DNA of 64,000 nucleotides, taken from NCBI RefSeq assembly GCF_001636695.1, contig NZ_LGEL01000021.1, forward strand, positions 1 to 64,000, given 5' to 3'. Both the position numbers and the translations under genes were made by a program. The notes beneath the pieces were generated by a model. That model was given only the letters and a program-made list of their open reading frames with translations. It was not told where the DNA came from and made no database searches. Positions 27,609 through 34,872 of this stretch are shown in pieces (the first letter of the stretch is position 1; every line of letters begins with the position of its first letter). This DNA is from Pedobacter panaciterrae (GTDB lineage Bacteria > Bacteroidota > Bacteroidia > Sphingobacteriales > Sphingobacteriaceae).

Positions 27609-27649
27609 AATAGCGAAGAATCTTTATATGATTTCTTCGCTATTTTTTT
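27609..27649 (+). terminator. Intrinsic terminator after rpsP
   Basis: A perfect 12-bp stem AATAGCGAAGAA (27609-27620) pairs with 27633-27644 and is followed by a T-run. Confidence 0.8.
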
Positions 27650-27739
27650 ATTTAAGGTTTTACGAAAGGCCGGGTTTAGTGATATTGAGCCACTGTGATA
27701 CTAACGCGTGCATCCCGATCCCGTCATCTCGAACTTTCA

Positions 27740-27833
27740 CGTCATCTCGACGATAGGAGAGATTTCTTGGATGTGCTCATTTGTTTTGCAGTTACTACGT
27801 GATCAAGAGATCTCTCCTATCGTCGAGATGACG
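27740..27833 (+). repeat. Inverted repeat, copy 4, with enlarged loop
   Basis: Arms at 27740-27769 and 27804-27833 pair over 30 bp with one mismatch. The 34-base loop begins with GATGTGCTCATT, matching the 12-base loop of other copies, followed by 22 extra bases. A lone half-arm start (CGTCATCTCGA) lies just upstream at 27722-27732. The copy sits between rpsP and rimM. Confidence 0.9.
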
Positions 27834-27880
27834 GGTTGTTTAAGGCATGATAAAACGAAAAAATTAATCAAAATACACCA

Positions 27881-28408
27881 ATGAAAATAGAAGAAGCATT
27901 TTATATAGGATACATTACCAAAACAAAAGGTTTAAAGGGTGAGGTCCAGTTGTTTTTTGAATATGATGAGCCTGATTTGTTAGAACTGGATATGGTCTTT
28001 GCAGATATAAATGGTAAAATGGTGCCGTTCTTTGTATCTTCTTATAAGCTTCAGACAAATAATACCGGGAACTTCTATTTTGATGATATTGATCATATAG
28101 ACAAGGCCCAGCCTCTTTTAAGGAAGAAAATATACCTGCCTTTAACAAAAATGCCGGATCGTTCTGATGAAGATTTTCATTACAATGACCTGAAAGGCTT
28201 TGTTGTTTTTGATGAGACACACGGAGAGCTTGGTGAAATTATTGAGGTAAATGAATATCCTCAGCAATTTGTAGCAACAGTAGCTTACCAAAGTAAGGAA
28301 ATCCTTTTCCCTTTGAATGATGACATGATTGTTGAGATTGACGAGGATGAAGGCACTATACTTGTTGATTTGCCTGAAGGCTTACTTGACATATATATCA
28401 ATCCTTAA
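27881..28408 (+). CDS. rimM: 16S rRNA processing protein RimM
   Basis: RimM helps mature the 3' domain of 16S rRNA and binds S19. The 175-residue protein has the N-terminal RimM domain (GYITKTKGLKGEVQLFF) and a C-terminal PRC-barrel domain (LKGFVVFDETHGELGEI, LVDLPEGLLD). It precedes trmD by 15 bases, the usual order of the cluster, but rpsP is separated from it by a terminator and a hairpin repeat. Confidence 0.95.
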   Translation: MKIEEAFYIGYITKTKGLKGEVQLFFEYDEPDLLELDMVFADINGKMVPFFVSSYKLQTNNTGNFYFDDIDHIDKAQPLLRKKIYLPLTKMPDRSDEDFHYNDLKGFVVFDETHGELGEIIEVNEYPQQFVATVAYQSKEILFPLNDDMIVEIDEDEGTILVDLPEGLLDIYINP

Positions 28409-28411
28409 TTT

Positions 28412-28419
28412 TATCTTTG
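28412..28419 (+). promoter_or_regulatory. Candidate -7 box of trmD
   Basis: TATCTTTG matches TAnnTTTG and ends 4 nt before the trmD ATG. It may give a leaderless trmD transcript in addition to any rimM read-through. Confidence 0.4.
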
Positions 28420-28423
28420 CAAC

Positions 28424-29101
28424 ATGCGTTTTGACATTATAACTGTTTTGCCTGGCCTTTTAGATAGCCCTTTTGCCCACTCTATTTTGCAACGTGCCCA
28501 AAAGAAGGGTATTGCTGAAATAGTGGTTCATAACCTTAGGGATTATGCTACAAATAAGCAAAAAAGTGTTGACGACTATCCTTATGGCGGCGGCAGTGGT
28601 ATGGTGATGTCTATAGAGCCTTTTGCAAGGTGTATTGAGGGGTTAAAGTCGGAGCGTGATTACGACGAGATTATTTTCATGAGCCCGGATGGCGTAACCT
28701 TTAACCAGACAATTGCAAATGAATTATCGGGTAAGGGTAACATCATGATTCTATGTGGCCACTACAAGGGCATAGATCAGCGTATAAGGGATTTGTTTGT
28801 TACACGTGAGATTTCTATTGGAGATTACGTATTGTCTGGCGGAGAGCTTCCTGCTGCGGTTTTGGTGGATGCGATTGTAAGGTTGATTCCCGGGGTCCTG
28901 AATGATGAAACATCAGCTTTGTCTGATAGCTTCCAGGGAGAGTTACTGGACGCCCCTGTTTATACCAGGCCTGCGGACTGGAACGGGCATAAAGTTCCCG
29001 ATGTTCTGTTAAGTGGCCATGAGGCTAAGATTAATGAATGGCGCCATGATCAGGCTTTGGTAAGGACACAACAACGCCGTCCTGACTTGCTTGAGGACTA
29101 A
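28424..29101 (+). CDS. trmD: tRNA (guanine-N1)-methyltransferase TrmD
   Basis: TrmD methylates G37 of tRNAs to prevent frameshifting. The 225-residue SPOUT-fold protein shows the knot region motifs [24 protein letters not shown] and [14 protein letters not shown], and the C-terminal RPDLLE. Its stop overlaps by 4 bases the stop of the opposite-strand HTH gene. In many bacteria rplS follows directly; here three extra small genes intervene. Confidence 0.97.
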   Translation: MRFDIITVLPGLLDSPFAHSILQRAQKKGIAEIVVHNLRDYATNKQKSVDDYPYGGGSGMVMSIEPFARCIEGLKSERDYDEIIFMSPDGVTFNQTIANELSGKGNIMILCGHYKGIDQRIRDLFVTREISIGDYVLSGGELPAAVLVDAIVRLIPGVLNDETSALSDSFQGELLDAPVYTRPADWNGHKVPDVLLSGHEAKINEWRHDQALVRTQQRRPDLLED

Positions 29102-29457
29102 TTTTCTTTGCTCAAAAGCGAAATAATTTTGTCTTTATCTTTTATCTGATCTTTTAATGCTGTAAGCATCTGCTTGCAATTTTTCAAATTATTCTTTAAA
29201 TCGGTGTATTCTCCTTTTTGGTCACCTACAAGGCTTTCTGTGAGCTCGTTGTTGTAGGGTATTGCAATTGTTTGAAAAAAGGTAGCGGGCGGTACATTAA
29301 GAACTTTTGATAATGTTATTATATCCTTGTATTTTATTGATTCTCTTACTAAACTCAGTTTCAGACCATCAAAGGTTTTGCCCATTTCTTGTGAAAGCCA
29401 GGTCATTGATCTGCCGTTTTCTGTGAGTATTTCGTCAACTATACTTTTTAATCCCAT
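29098..29457 (-). CDS. Helix-turn-helix regulator with C-terminal coiled coil
   Basis: A 119-residue protein. Residues 1-65 resemble a Cro/C1-type DNA-binding domain ([19 protein letters not shown], then [15 protein letters not shown]). Residues 85-119 form a Lys/Leu-rich coiled coil ([18 protein letters not shown]), an arrangement frequent in Bacteroidota XRE-type regulators. It is divergent from two mutually related small genes and is probably an autoregulator of the intervening region. No helix-turn-helix score could be computed here; the call is by eye. Confidence 0.7.
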   Translation of the reverse strand: MGLKSIVDEILTENGRSMTWLSQEMGKTFDGLKLSLVRESIKYKDIITLSKVLNVPPATFFQTIAIPYNNELTESLVGDQKGEYTDLKNNLKNCKQMLTALKDQIKDKDKIISLLSKEN

Positions 29458-29462
29458 AAAAA

Positions 29463-29503
29463 ATTTAGTATAAATTTGGTTTGTGCTTAAAATATTTAGT
29501 ATA
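29463..29503. promoter_or_regulatory. Direct repeat ATTTAGTATA, candidate operator
   Basis: The 10-base sequence ATTTAGTATA occurs at 29463-29472 and 29494-29503, exactly 31 bp apart (about three helical turns), in the divergent promoter region of the HTH cassette. Confidence 0.4.
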
Positions 29504-29507
29504 TTTA

Positions 29508-29529
29508 TGCTATAAAATTATGAATAGCA
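29508..29529. promoter_or_regulatory. Inverted repeat TGCTAT-N10-ATAGCA, candidate operator
   Basis: Perfect 6-bp half-sites at 29508-29513 and 29524-29529 lie between the divergent genes of the HTH cassette. The size and spacing suit a dimeric Cro/C1-type regulator. Confidence 0.45.
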
Positions 29530-29587
29530 GTACATTATTTTGATAAAAATACAAAAAATAAGTGTAACCAGATTAAACTAACGAAGT

Positions 29588-29926
29588 ATGAAAAAAGTAA
29601 AGATCAGCGACAGTGCTCCAAGAAAGTACAAGATTAATGAATGTTTGCTAAAGCGGTCGATTGACCATCATCGTGAAGCAATTAGAAAAATCCCAAAGTA
29701 TATGGGTATTTCACTTAATACATTGCATAATTATCGGAATATTCTATTTAATGATCCTCAGGATATTCCTCATGAAATTGTAGTGCTGTTTGAACAATTA
29801 TTTCTGCTTGAGCCTGGCGGACTGCTAAATAAACCGATAAAAGGAAAAACGCTTGATGAGCTTATAAGTTTAAAATTACCGCAAAGGGGGAAGAGGTACA
29901 TGGTAAGGACTCGTAAAATCAACTAA
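29588..29926 (+). CDS. Small HTH-like protein of unknown family, paralogue A
   Basis: I do not recognise a named family. The 112-residue basic protein contains a possible helix-turn-helix around YMGISLNTLHNYRN (about residues 38-52), followed by DIPHEIVVLFEQLF, which resembles helices 4-5 of Cro/C1 folds. Over residues 13-93 about 33 of 81 positions are identical to the next gene product, so the two are tandem paralogues. A basic tail (RGKRYMVRTRKIN) extends beyond the homology. The pair is divergent from a coiled-coil HTH gene. Confidence 0.7.
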   Translation: MKKVKISDSAPRKYKINECLLKRSIDHHREAIRKIPKYMGISLNTLHNYRNILFNDPQDIPHEIVVLFEQLFLLEPGGLLNKPIKGKTLDELISLKLPQRGKRYMVRTRKIN

Positions 29927-29945
29927 CTGACAATGCTATTATATC

Positions 29946-30239
29946 ATGAAAGAACAGAAAAAATACAAAATTGATGAAGCCATACGGCAGTTAAACCTGC
30001 CAAATTATAAGGCCGCCTTAAGAATTATACCCCGTGAACTGGGAATTGCTTCTAATACCTTTCACAATTACAGGAACCTAAAAGTTACTGATAAAGCTGA
30101 CATTCCTTACGAAATGGTAAGAAAGCTGGAGATCATGTTTAAGATGAGAATTGGGGAGCTTGCGAATTCGCCAGTTCGCTGTGAGGATTTGAATGTTTTA
30201 ATAAGAGACTATTATAATAGTGAATCTATTAGCGCTTAG
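29946..30239 (+). CDS. Small HTH-like protein of unknown family, paralogue B
   Basis: A 97-residue protein aligned without gaps to its upstream neighbour for 81 residues. Shared elements are KYKI-E, GI--NT-HNYRN (putative recognition helix), DIP-E-V and a C-terminal L--LI. It lacks the basic tail of paralogue A and instead ends in an acidic/polar stretch. It begins 20 bases after paralogue A and is probably cotranscribed. No function is assignable; a DNA-binding or regulator-modulating role is inferred from shape and context only. Confidence 0.7.
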   Translation: MKEQKKYKIDEAIRQLNLPNYKAALRIIPRELGIASNTFHNYRNLKVTDKADIPYEMVRKLEIMFKMRIGELANSPVRCEDLNVLIRDYYNSESISA

Positions 30240-30387
30240 TCAGAGCGGGTTCCTGTTGGCTATTTAAACATGCTATATCGGGTGTTTAATTGATCTTGAC
30301 AATGAGTAGGTTTGCTTTTGGATATGTGGAAATAATAAAGAATGTGGAAAAAAATAAAAATCGCTTTTTTTTATAAAATAAAATTCC

Positions 30388-30395
30388 TAATATTG
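30388..30395 (+). promoter_or_regulatory. Possible -7 box of rplS
   Basis: TAATATTG matches TAnnTTTG with one mismatch, 46 nt before the rplS ATG and just ahead of the leader hairpin. Confidence 0.35.
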
Positions 30396-30399
30396 CAGT

Positions 30400-30424
30400 C
30401 CGATTTTAAACAACAAAAAATCGG
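30400..30424 (+). promoter_or_regulatory. Candidate rplS leader hairpin
   Basis: CCGATTTT (30400-30407) and AAAATCGG (30417-30424) form a perfect 8-bp stem with a 9-base loop, 17 bases before the rplS ATG. It has no T-run, so attenuation or L19 binding is more likely than termination. L19 leaders have been proposed in Flavobacteria; correspondence is untested. Confidence 0.4.
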
Positions 30425-30441
30425 CTTAATAGCTTAAAATC

Positions 30442-30789
30442 ATGGATTTAGTAAAATTTGTTGAAGAGCAGGTAATCGCAAAAAATGAGTTTCCTGCATT
30501 CAAATCAGGAGATACAGTGAGTGTTCACTATAAAATTCGCGAAGGTAATAAAGAACGTATTCAAATTTACCAAGGTGTAGTATTACAACGTAATAGCGTT
30601 GGTGCTAATGAAACGTTTACCGTTCGTAAAATGTCTAATGGTGTTGGTGTTGAACGTATCTTCCCGATAAATTCTCCAAACATCGCTAAAGTTGAGGTTA
30701 ACAGTCACGGTAAAGTTCGCAGATCGAAATTATTCTATCTACGTGAATTAACCGGTAAAGCAGCTCGTATCAAATCTAAAAGAGTTTAA
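30442..30789 (+). CDS. rplS: 50S ribosomal protein L19
   Basis: L19 lies at the 30S-50S interface. The 115-residue protein has the family core [28 protein letters not shown] (read in parts: [20 protein letters not shown]), [18 protein letters not shown] and SPNIAKVEV, and ends [19 protein letters not shown]. It is separated from trmD by the HTH cassette and has its own promoter region, candidate leader and terminator. Confidence 0.98.
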   Translation: MDLVKFVEEQVIAKNEFPAFKSGDTVSVHYKIREGNKERIQIYQGVVLQRNSVGANETFTVRKMSNGVGVERIFPINSPNIAKVEVNSHGKVRRSKLFYLRELTGKAARIKSKRV

Positions 30790-30810
30790 TTCTTTCAGAA
30801 AAAGCATATT

Positions 30811-30842
30811 AACCTTCCCGATTGTATCGGGGAGGTTTTTTT
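30811..30842 (+). terminator. Intrinsic terminator after rplS
   Basis: A 10-bp stem with one G-T pair (AACCTTCCCG / CGGGGAGGTT, 30811-30820 with 30828-30837) runs into a T-tract. Confidence 0.85.
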
Positions 30843-31039
30843 GTATGCACCGAAACCATCATCTTGTTGTGCCGTAATTTATTATGATCAATCATTATTT
30901 TAATGATGTATTGTAAATGCTTAGCTTTTATCTAAGTTTGTTGTAACTAACTTATACAGATTTAACTAAGCGCATCATTATATTTACCAAAGGTATAGCG
31001 ACGCTGCCAGCTTAATTCTGGAAATTAACTGGAACATTG

Positions 31040-32266
31040 ATGAAAGAACTATTAAAAAAATTTGAGGACAAACGACCTGAAATTGTTTTTGAGTGGAAAG
31101 ACAACGAGTCTGAAGCCGAAGGTTGGGTGGTTATTAATTCATTACGCGGCGGTGCGGCGGGTGGTGGTACCCGAATGCGCAAAGGACTGGACAAGAGAGA
31201 GGTTGAGTCTTTAGCAAAAACAATGGAAGTGAAGTTTACTGTGTCAGGCCCCCCAATTGGCGGAGCAAAGTCAGGCATAAATTTCGATCCTTCTGATCCC
31301 AGAAAAACACAGATTCTTGAAAGATGGTATAAAGCTGTAATGCCCTTGCTGAAGAGCTATTACGGTACTGGCGGCGACTTAAATATTGATGAAATTCATG
31401 AGGTTATTCCTATAACTGAAAACTACGGACTGTGGCATCCTCAGGAAGGTGTGATCAACGGACATTACCAGGCCAGAGAGAACGAGCGCATTCATCAGAT
31501 CGGACAGTTACGCTATGGCGTTTCAAAGGTTCTCGAAGATTTAAATTATACGCCGGATATTAAAAGAAAATATAAGGTTGCTGATATGATTACCGGTTAT
31601 GGGGTGGCAGAATCAATAGCTCATTTCTATAAGATCTGGGGAGGGGAATTAAACGGTAAAAAAGCAATTATTCAGGGTTGGGGTAATGTTGCCGCTGCTG
31701 CGGGATATTATCTGGCTCAAAACGGCGTAAAAATTGTTGGAATAATTGATCGTGTTGGTGGCTTGATAAATACTAATGGTTTTGCAAAACAGGAAATTAT
31801 TGAGCTGTTTAACAACAGAACAGGAAATACGCTGGTATCGCCTTCATTGATGTCTTTTGAAGAAGCCAATAAGGAGATATGGAATATAGGAGCAGAAATA
31901 TTTGTTCCTGCTGCTGCCTCCCGTCTTGTACAGCAAGAAGAGGTAGATCAATTGATAGTTGGAGGGCTTGAAGTTATTGCTTGTGGTGCCAATGTTCCTT
32001 TTGCCGATAAAGAGATTTTCTTTGGCAGTATTATGGAACATGCAGATAACCACGTTGCAGTAATTCCGGATTTCATTTCGAATTGCGGAATGGCGAGAGT
32101 ATTTGCATATTTAATGCAAAGAAATGTAGAAATGAGTGATGATGCTATTTTTACGGATGCATCTGATATAATATATAAAGCAATGAAGGCTGTTTACAAG
32201 CAATCTAAGGCTAAAACAGGATTATCTGAAACAGCATTTGAAATTGCACTAAAACAATTGGTATAA
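31040..32266 (+). CDS. Glu/Leu/Phe/Val dehydrogenase (glutamate dehydrogenase)
   Basis: A 408-residue amino acid dehydrogenase that interconverts glutamate (or a branched-chain amino acid) and its 2-oxo acid with NAD(P). The N-terminal domain has the substrate-binding and catalytic lysines in MEVKFTVSGPPIGGAKSGI; the C-terminal Rossmann domain has IIQGWGNVAAAAGYYLA. Glutamate is the most likely substrate but not proved by sequence. The ATG at 31040 is used rather than the TTG one codon earlier. mscS follows by 3 bases. Confidence 0.92.
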   Translation: MKELLKKFEDKRPEIVFEWKDNESEAEGWVVINSLRGGAAGGGTRMRKGLDKREVESLAKTMEVKFTVSGPPIGGAKSGINFDPSDPRKTQILERWYKAVMPLLKSYYGTGGDLNIDEIHEVIPITENYGLWHPQEGVINGHYQARENERIHQIGQLRYGVSKVLEDLNYTPDIKRKYKVADMITGYGVAESIAHFYKIWGGELNGKKAIIQGWGNVAAAAGYYLAQNGVKIVGIIDRVGGLINTNGFAKQEIIELFNNRTGNTLVSPSLMSFEEANKEIWNIGAEIFVPAAASRLVQQEEVDQLIVGGLEVIACGANVPFADKEIFFGSIMEHADNHVAVIPDFISNCGMARVFAYLMQRNVEMSDDAIFTDASDIIYKAMKAVYKQSKAKTGLSETAFEIALKQLV

Positions 32267-32269
32267 ACT

Positions 32270-33394
32270 ATGGATATTAATATTTTCGATCAGGTATTTT
32301 GGGGGAATACATTGAAGCAGTACTGTCTTTTTGGAGGGTTTATTTTACTTGGCCTCATTTTTAAAAGACTCGTGTCTCGCCTGTTTAGTCTTTTAATTTT
32401 TACAGCATTTAAAAAATTTGCTGAGAATATTAAGGATGACACGTTTGTAGACCTGCTTTTAAAGCCTATCGAATCCTTTATTACTTTTTGTACGTTTTAT
32501 CTTGCCGTAAATCAATTAAAATATCCATTGGATGTTGTGATGTGGCACAAAGCTAAATCTAAGCTTGAGATAACCATAGGGGATTGTATTGATAAGATTT
32601 TCCTGTTCCTTATCATTCTATCTATTTTTTGGATTATTTTAAGGATAATTGACTTTATCGCTCATGTTTTAAAGTATAAAGCTTCAATAACAAACAATAG
32701 GGCTGATGATCAGTTAATTCCCTTTTTAAAGGAGCTAACTAAGACTTTAATCTGCTTTTTAGGATTCTTTGTGCTGCTGGGCTTTGTTTTCGAAATTAAT
32801 GTGTTGACATTAATTACCGGTTTGGGTATTGGTGGTATAGCAATAGCTCTGGCTGCTAAAGAAAGTTTAGAAAACTTAATAGGTTCTTTTACAATATTCC
32901 TGGATAAACCCTTTACCGTTGGAGACGTGGTTAAGGTTGATGGAGTTGAAGGAGCTATTCAAAAGGTTGGTTTTAGAAGTACCTGGCTAATCAGTCCTGA
33001 TAAGACCACAATTGTTATCCCAAATAAATCAATGATTGACGGGGTGTTGGAAAATGTTACGTTAAGAGATTACAGAAGGGTAAATTTTCAGATAGGGATA
33101 ACCTATGAAACAAAGAGCGAAGATGTAAAGAAAATTGTAGACGCTATTAATGAGTATTTAAAGAGCAATTCAGATACAAAAGATGGATATGCAACCTTTG
33201 ATAATTTTGGTGATTTTGCTTTGCATATACAGATTGTATATCTGGTGAAAAACATGGAATTCAGCAAATATGTTAAAGTAAAAGAAGATATTAACTTTAA
33301 ACTGATCGAAATAGTGGAGACGTATAGATCTGAATTTGCGTATCCAACGCAACGGTCGGTATCAGATGCTCCTGCCATTGAAAATAAGGTATAA
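32270..33394 (+). CDS. MscS family mechanosensitive channel
   Basis: A 374-residue inner-membrane protein with about four hydrophobic helices before the pore helix. The MscS core is clear: LTLITGLGIGGIAIALAAK at about 176-195 (pore helix), ENLIGSFTIFLDKPFTVGD and VEGAIQKVGFRST (beta domain), and IPNKSMIDGVLENVT. Such channels release solutes on hypo-osmotic shock. It is translated from 3 bases after the dehydrogenase gene, so the two are probably one operon. Confidence 0.93.
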   Translation: MDINIFDQVFWGNTLKQYCLFGGFILLGLIFKRLVSRLFSLLIFTAFKKFAENIKDDTFVDLLLKPIESFITFCTFYLAVNQLKYPLDVVMWHKAKSKLEITIGDCIDKIFLFLIILSIFWIILRIIDFIAHVLKYKASITNNRADDQLIPFLKELTKTLICFLGFFVLLGFVFEINVLTLITGLGIGGIAIALAAKESLENLIGSFTIFLDKPFTVGDVVKVDGVEGAIQKVGFRSTWLISPDKTTIVIPNKSMIDGVLENVTLRDYRRVNFQIGITYETKSEDVKKIVDAINEYLKSNSDTKDGYATFDNFGDFALHIQIVYLVKNMEFSKYVKVKEDINFKLIEIVETYRSEFAYPTQRSVSDAPAIENKV

Positions 33395-33408
33395 AAGAGG
33401 GTTTGGGC

Positions 33409-33480
33409 CGTCATCTCGACGATAGGAGAGATCTCTTGGTTATGCCGCTTCAAGAGATCTCTCCTATCGTCGAGATGACG
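33409..33480 (+). repeat. 72-bp inverted repeat, copy 5
   Basis: Perfect 30-bp arms at 33409-33438 and 33451-33480 surround the loop GTTATGCCGCTT. It lies between convergent mscS and psd and could end both transcripts by structure, though no T-run follows. Confidence 0.92.
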
Positions 33481-33493
33481 AGATTTGCGACGA

Positions 33494-33530
33494 CAAGGCT
33501 TGTGGCTACAAGACTTGCGGCTACAAGGTT
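33494..33530. repeat. Tandem 15-base near-repeats
   Basis: CAAGGCTTGTGGCTA (33494-33508) and CAAGACTTGCGGCTA (33509-33523) differ at 2 positions, with a partial third unit after them. They directly follow the hairpin repeat copy 5. Confidence 0.7.
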
Positions 33531-33578
33531 ATAATGACGAGGATCAAGATAAGAAGAGGTAGGTATATAGCAAACCCT

Positions 33579-34238
33579 TTAAGAAAGTTCAGCCAAAACC
33601 GTAATGCCGCCCTTTACGACCTGGTCAAGTTCAAGATTAACCTTGGTGCCGATTGGTAAAAAGATATCTACTCTTGAACCAAATTTAATAAAACCGAATT
33701 GCTCCGCCTGCTCAACTTGATCACCTTCTTTTACATACCAAACAATGCGTCGTGCAAGGGCGCCTGCAATTTGTCTGAATAATACAGGTGTACCATTTTT
33801 ATGCTCTACAACAACCGTTGTACGTTCGTTTTCTGTTGATGATTTTGGATTCCATGCAGCCAGATACTTGCCAGGATGGTATTTAAAGAACTTAACCACC
33901 CCAGAGATAGGGTTTCTGTTGATGTGTACGTTTACAGGAGACATAAAGATAGATACCTGTAATCTTTTGTCTTTAAAATACTCACCTTCCTGAGTTTCTT
34001 CTATAACTACAACTTTTCCGTCGGCCGGGCAAATTACCAGGTTATCACCGGTAGTAAATGAACGGCTGGGGTTTCTGAAGAACTGTAGTACGATAACAAA
34101 CAGTGCAAAAGAAAAAATATAAATTAACCACCTTAACCAGGTAATGTCTGCAAATTTATAGTCAACAACTGCATTAATTATAAAGATGAAGAGTAATGAT
34201 ACTGCTATCGTGGTATATCCTTCTTTGTGTATGGTCAT
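33579..34238 (-). CDS. psd: Phosphatidylserine decarboxylase, short archaeal-type
   Basis: Psd converts phosphatidylserine to phosphatidylethanolamine. With the start MTIHKEGY the product is 219 residues, the usual size of the short form. Two hydrophobic segments lie at about 10-50. The pyruvoyl-forming autocleavage site is the GS of KFGSRVDIF near residue 184, and substrate-region motifs VNVHINRNPISG and YHPGKYLAAW are present. A longer upstream frame would run into hpt. It follows hpt by 46 bases. Confidence 0.94.
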   Translation of the reverse strand: MTIHKEGYTTIAVSLLFIFIINAVVDYKFADITWLRWLIYIFSFALFVIVLQFFRNPSRSFTTGDNLVICPADGKVVVIEETQEGEYFKDKRLQVSIFMSPVNVHINRNPISGVVKFFKYHPGKYLAAWNPKSSTENERTTVVVEHKNGTPVLFRQIAGALARRIVWYVKEGDQVEQAEQFGFIKFGSRVDIFLPIGTKVNLELDQVVKGGITVLAELS

Positions 34239-34284
34239 TCTTTTAGTAATATGTTTGATGCAAAATTGGGAAAAAAATATCGGA

Positions 34285-34842
34285 TTACGGTAAAAGAGGG
34301 GCAACAGTTTTGGCCCTGTAGATATCTTTAAGGTTTCTTCCGAGGCCATTATAGTCTAATCCATAGCCAACAACAAATTCATTTGTAATCTCAAAGCCTA
34401 TATAATCCAGCTCTTTGATCGGGGTTTTTAGTGCAGTTGGTTTTAATAATAAGGAACAAACTTTAACAGAGGCAGGGTTTTGTTTGTATACTTCAGTAAG
34501 AATATGGCTTAGGGTAAGGCCAGTATCAACAATGTCCTCAACAAGGATAACATCTCTATCTTGCAGATCATCAGGTAAACTAAGGGTTTCTTTAACATTG
34601 CCGCTGCTTTCTGTACCTTGATAAGATGATACTTTAGTGAAGCCGATTTCGCAGGATATGGTGATCTCTTTAAGAAGATCAGCCATAAAGAGGAAGCTTC
34701 CATTCAATACCCCTATAAATACAGGACAACGGTTTTCGTAGTCTACATTTATTTGGATCCCGATTAAACGGGTTCGCCTGGCGATGTTGTCATTTTGAAT
34801 TAGGATTTCGAATTCTTTATCTTCTATCTGAATTTTGTTCAT
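34285..34842 (-). CDS. hpt: Hypoxanthine phosphoribosyltransferase
   Basis: This purine salvage enzyme makes IMP (and GMP) from base and PRPP. The start MNKIQIEDKEFE gives 185 residues. The PRPP-binding motif is VILVEDIVDTGLTL, and the loop SSYQGTESSGNV and the C-terminal FVVGYGLDYNGLGRNL are typical. A near-match -7 box (TAACCTTG) ends 5 nt before the ATG. It lies between a GT51 gene (30-base gap) and psd on the same strand. Confidence 0.95.
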   Translation of the reverse strand: MNKIQIEDKEFEILIQNDNIARRTRLIGIQINVDYENRCPVFIGVLNGSFLFMADLLKEITISCEIGFTKVSSYQGTESSGNVKETLSLPDDLQDRDVILVEDIVDTGLTLSHILTEVYKQNPASVKVCSLLLKPTALKTPIKELDYIGFEITNEFVVGYGLDYNGLGRNLKDIYRAKTVAPLLP

Positions 34843-34872
34843 AGTTGCAAGGTTAACCAAACAGGAGTAAGA

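Noticed and set aside
30240-30441. tRNA or small RNA gene in the gap before rplS
   Set aside because: No cloverleaf, and apart from the leader hairpin and a possible -7 box nothing structured is visible.
33103-33453. Minus-strand frame over the end of mscS and hairpin copy 5
   Set aside because: It is antisense to a well-supported MscS gene and includes repeat sequence.
13612-33480. Repeated units as a possible CRISPR array
   Set aside because: Copies are thousands of bases apart, are long inverted repeats and have no regular spacers or cas genes.
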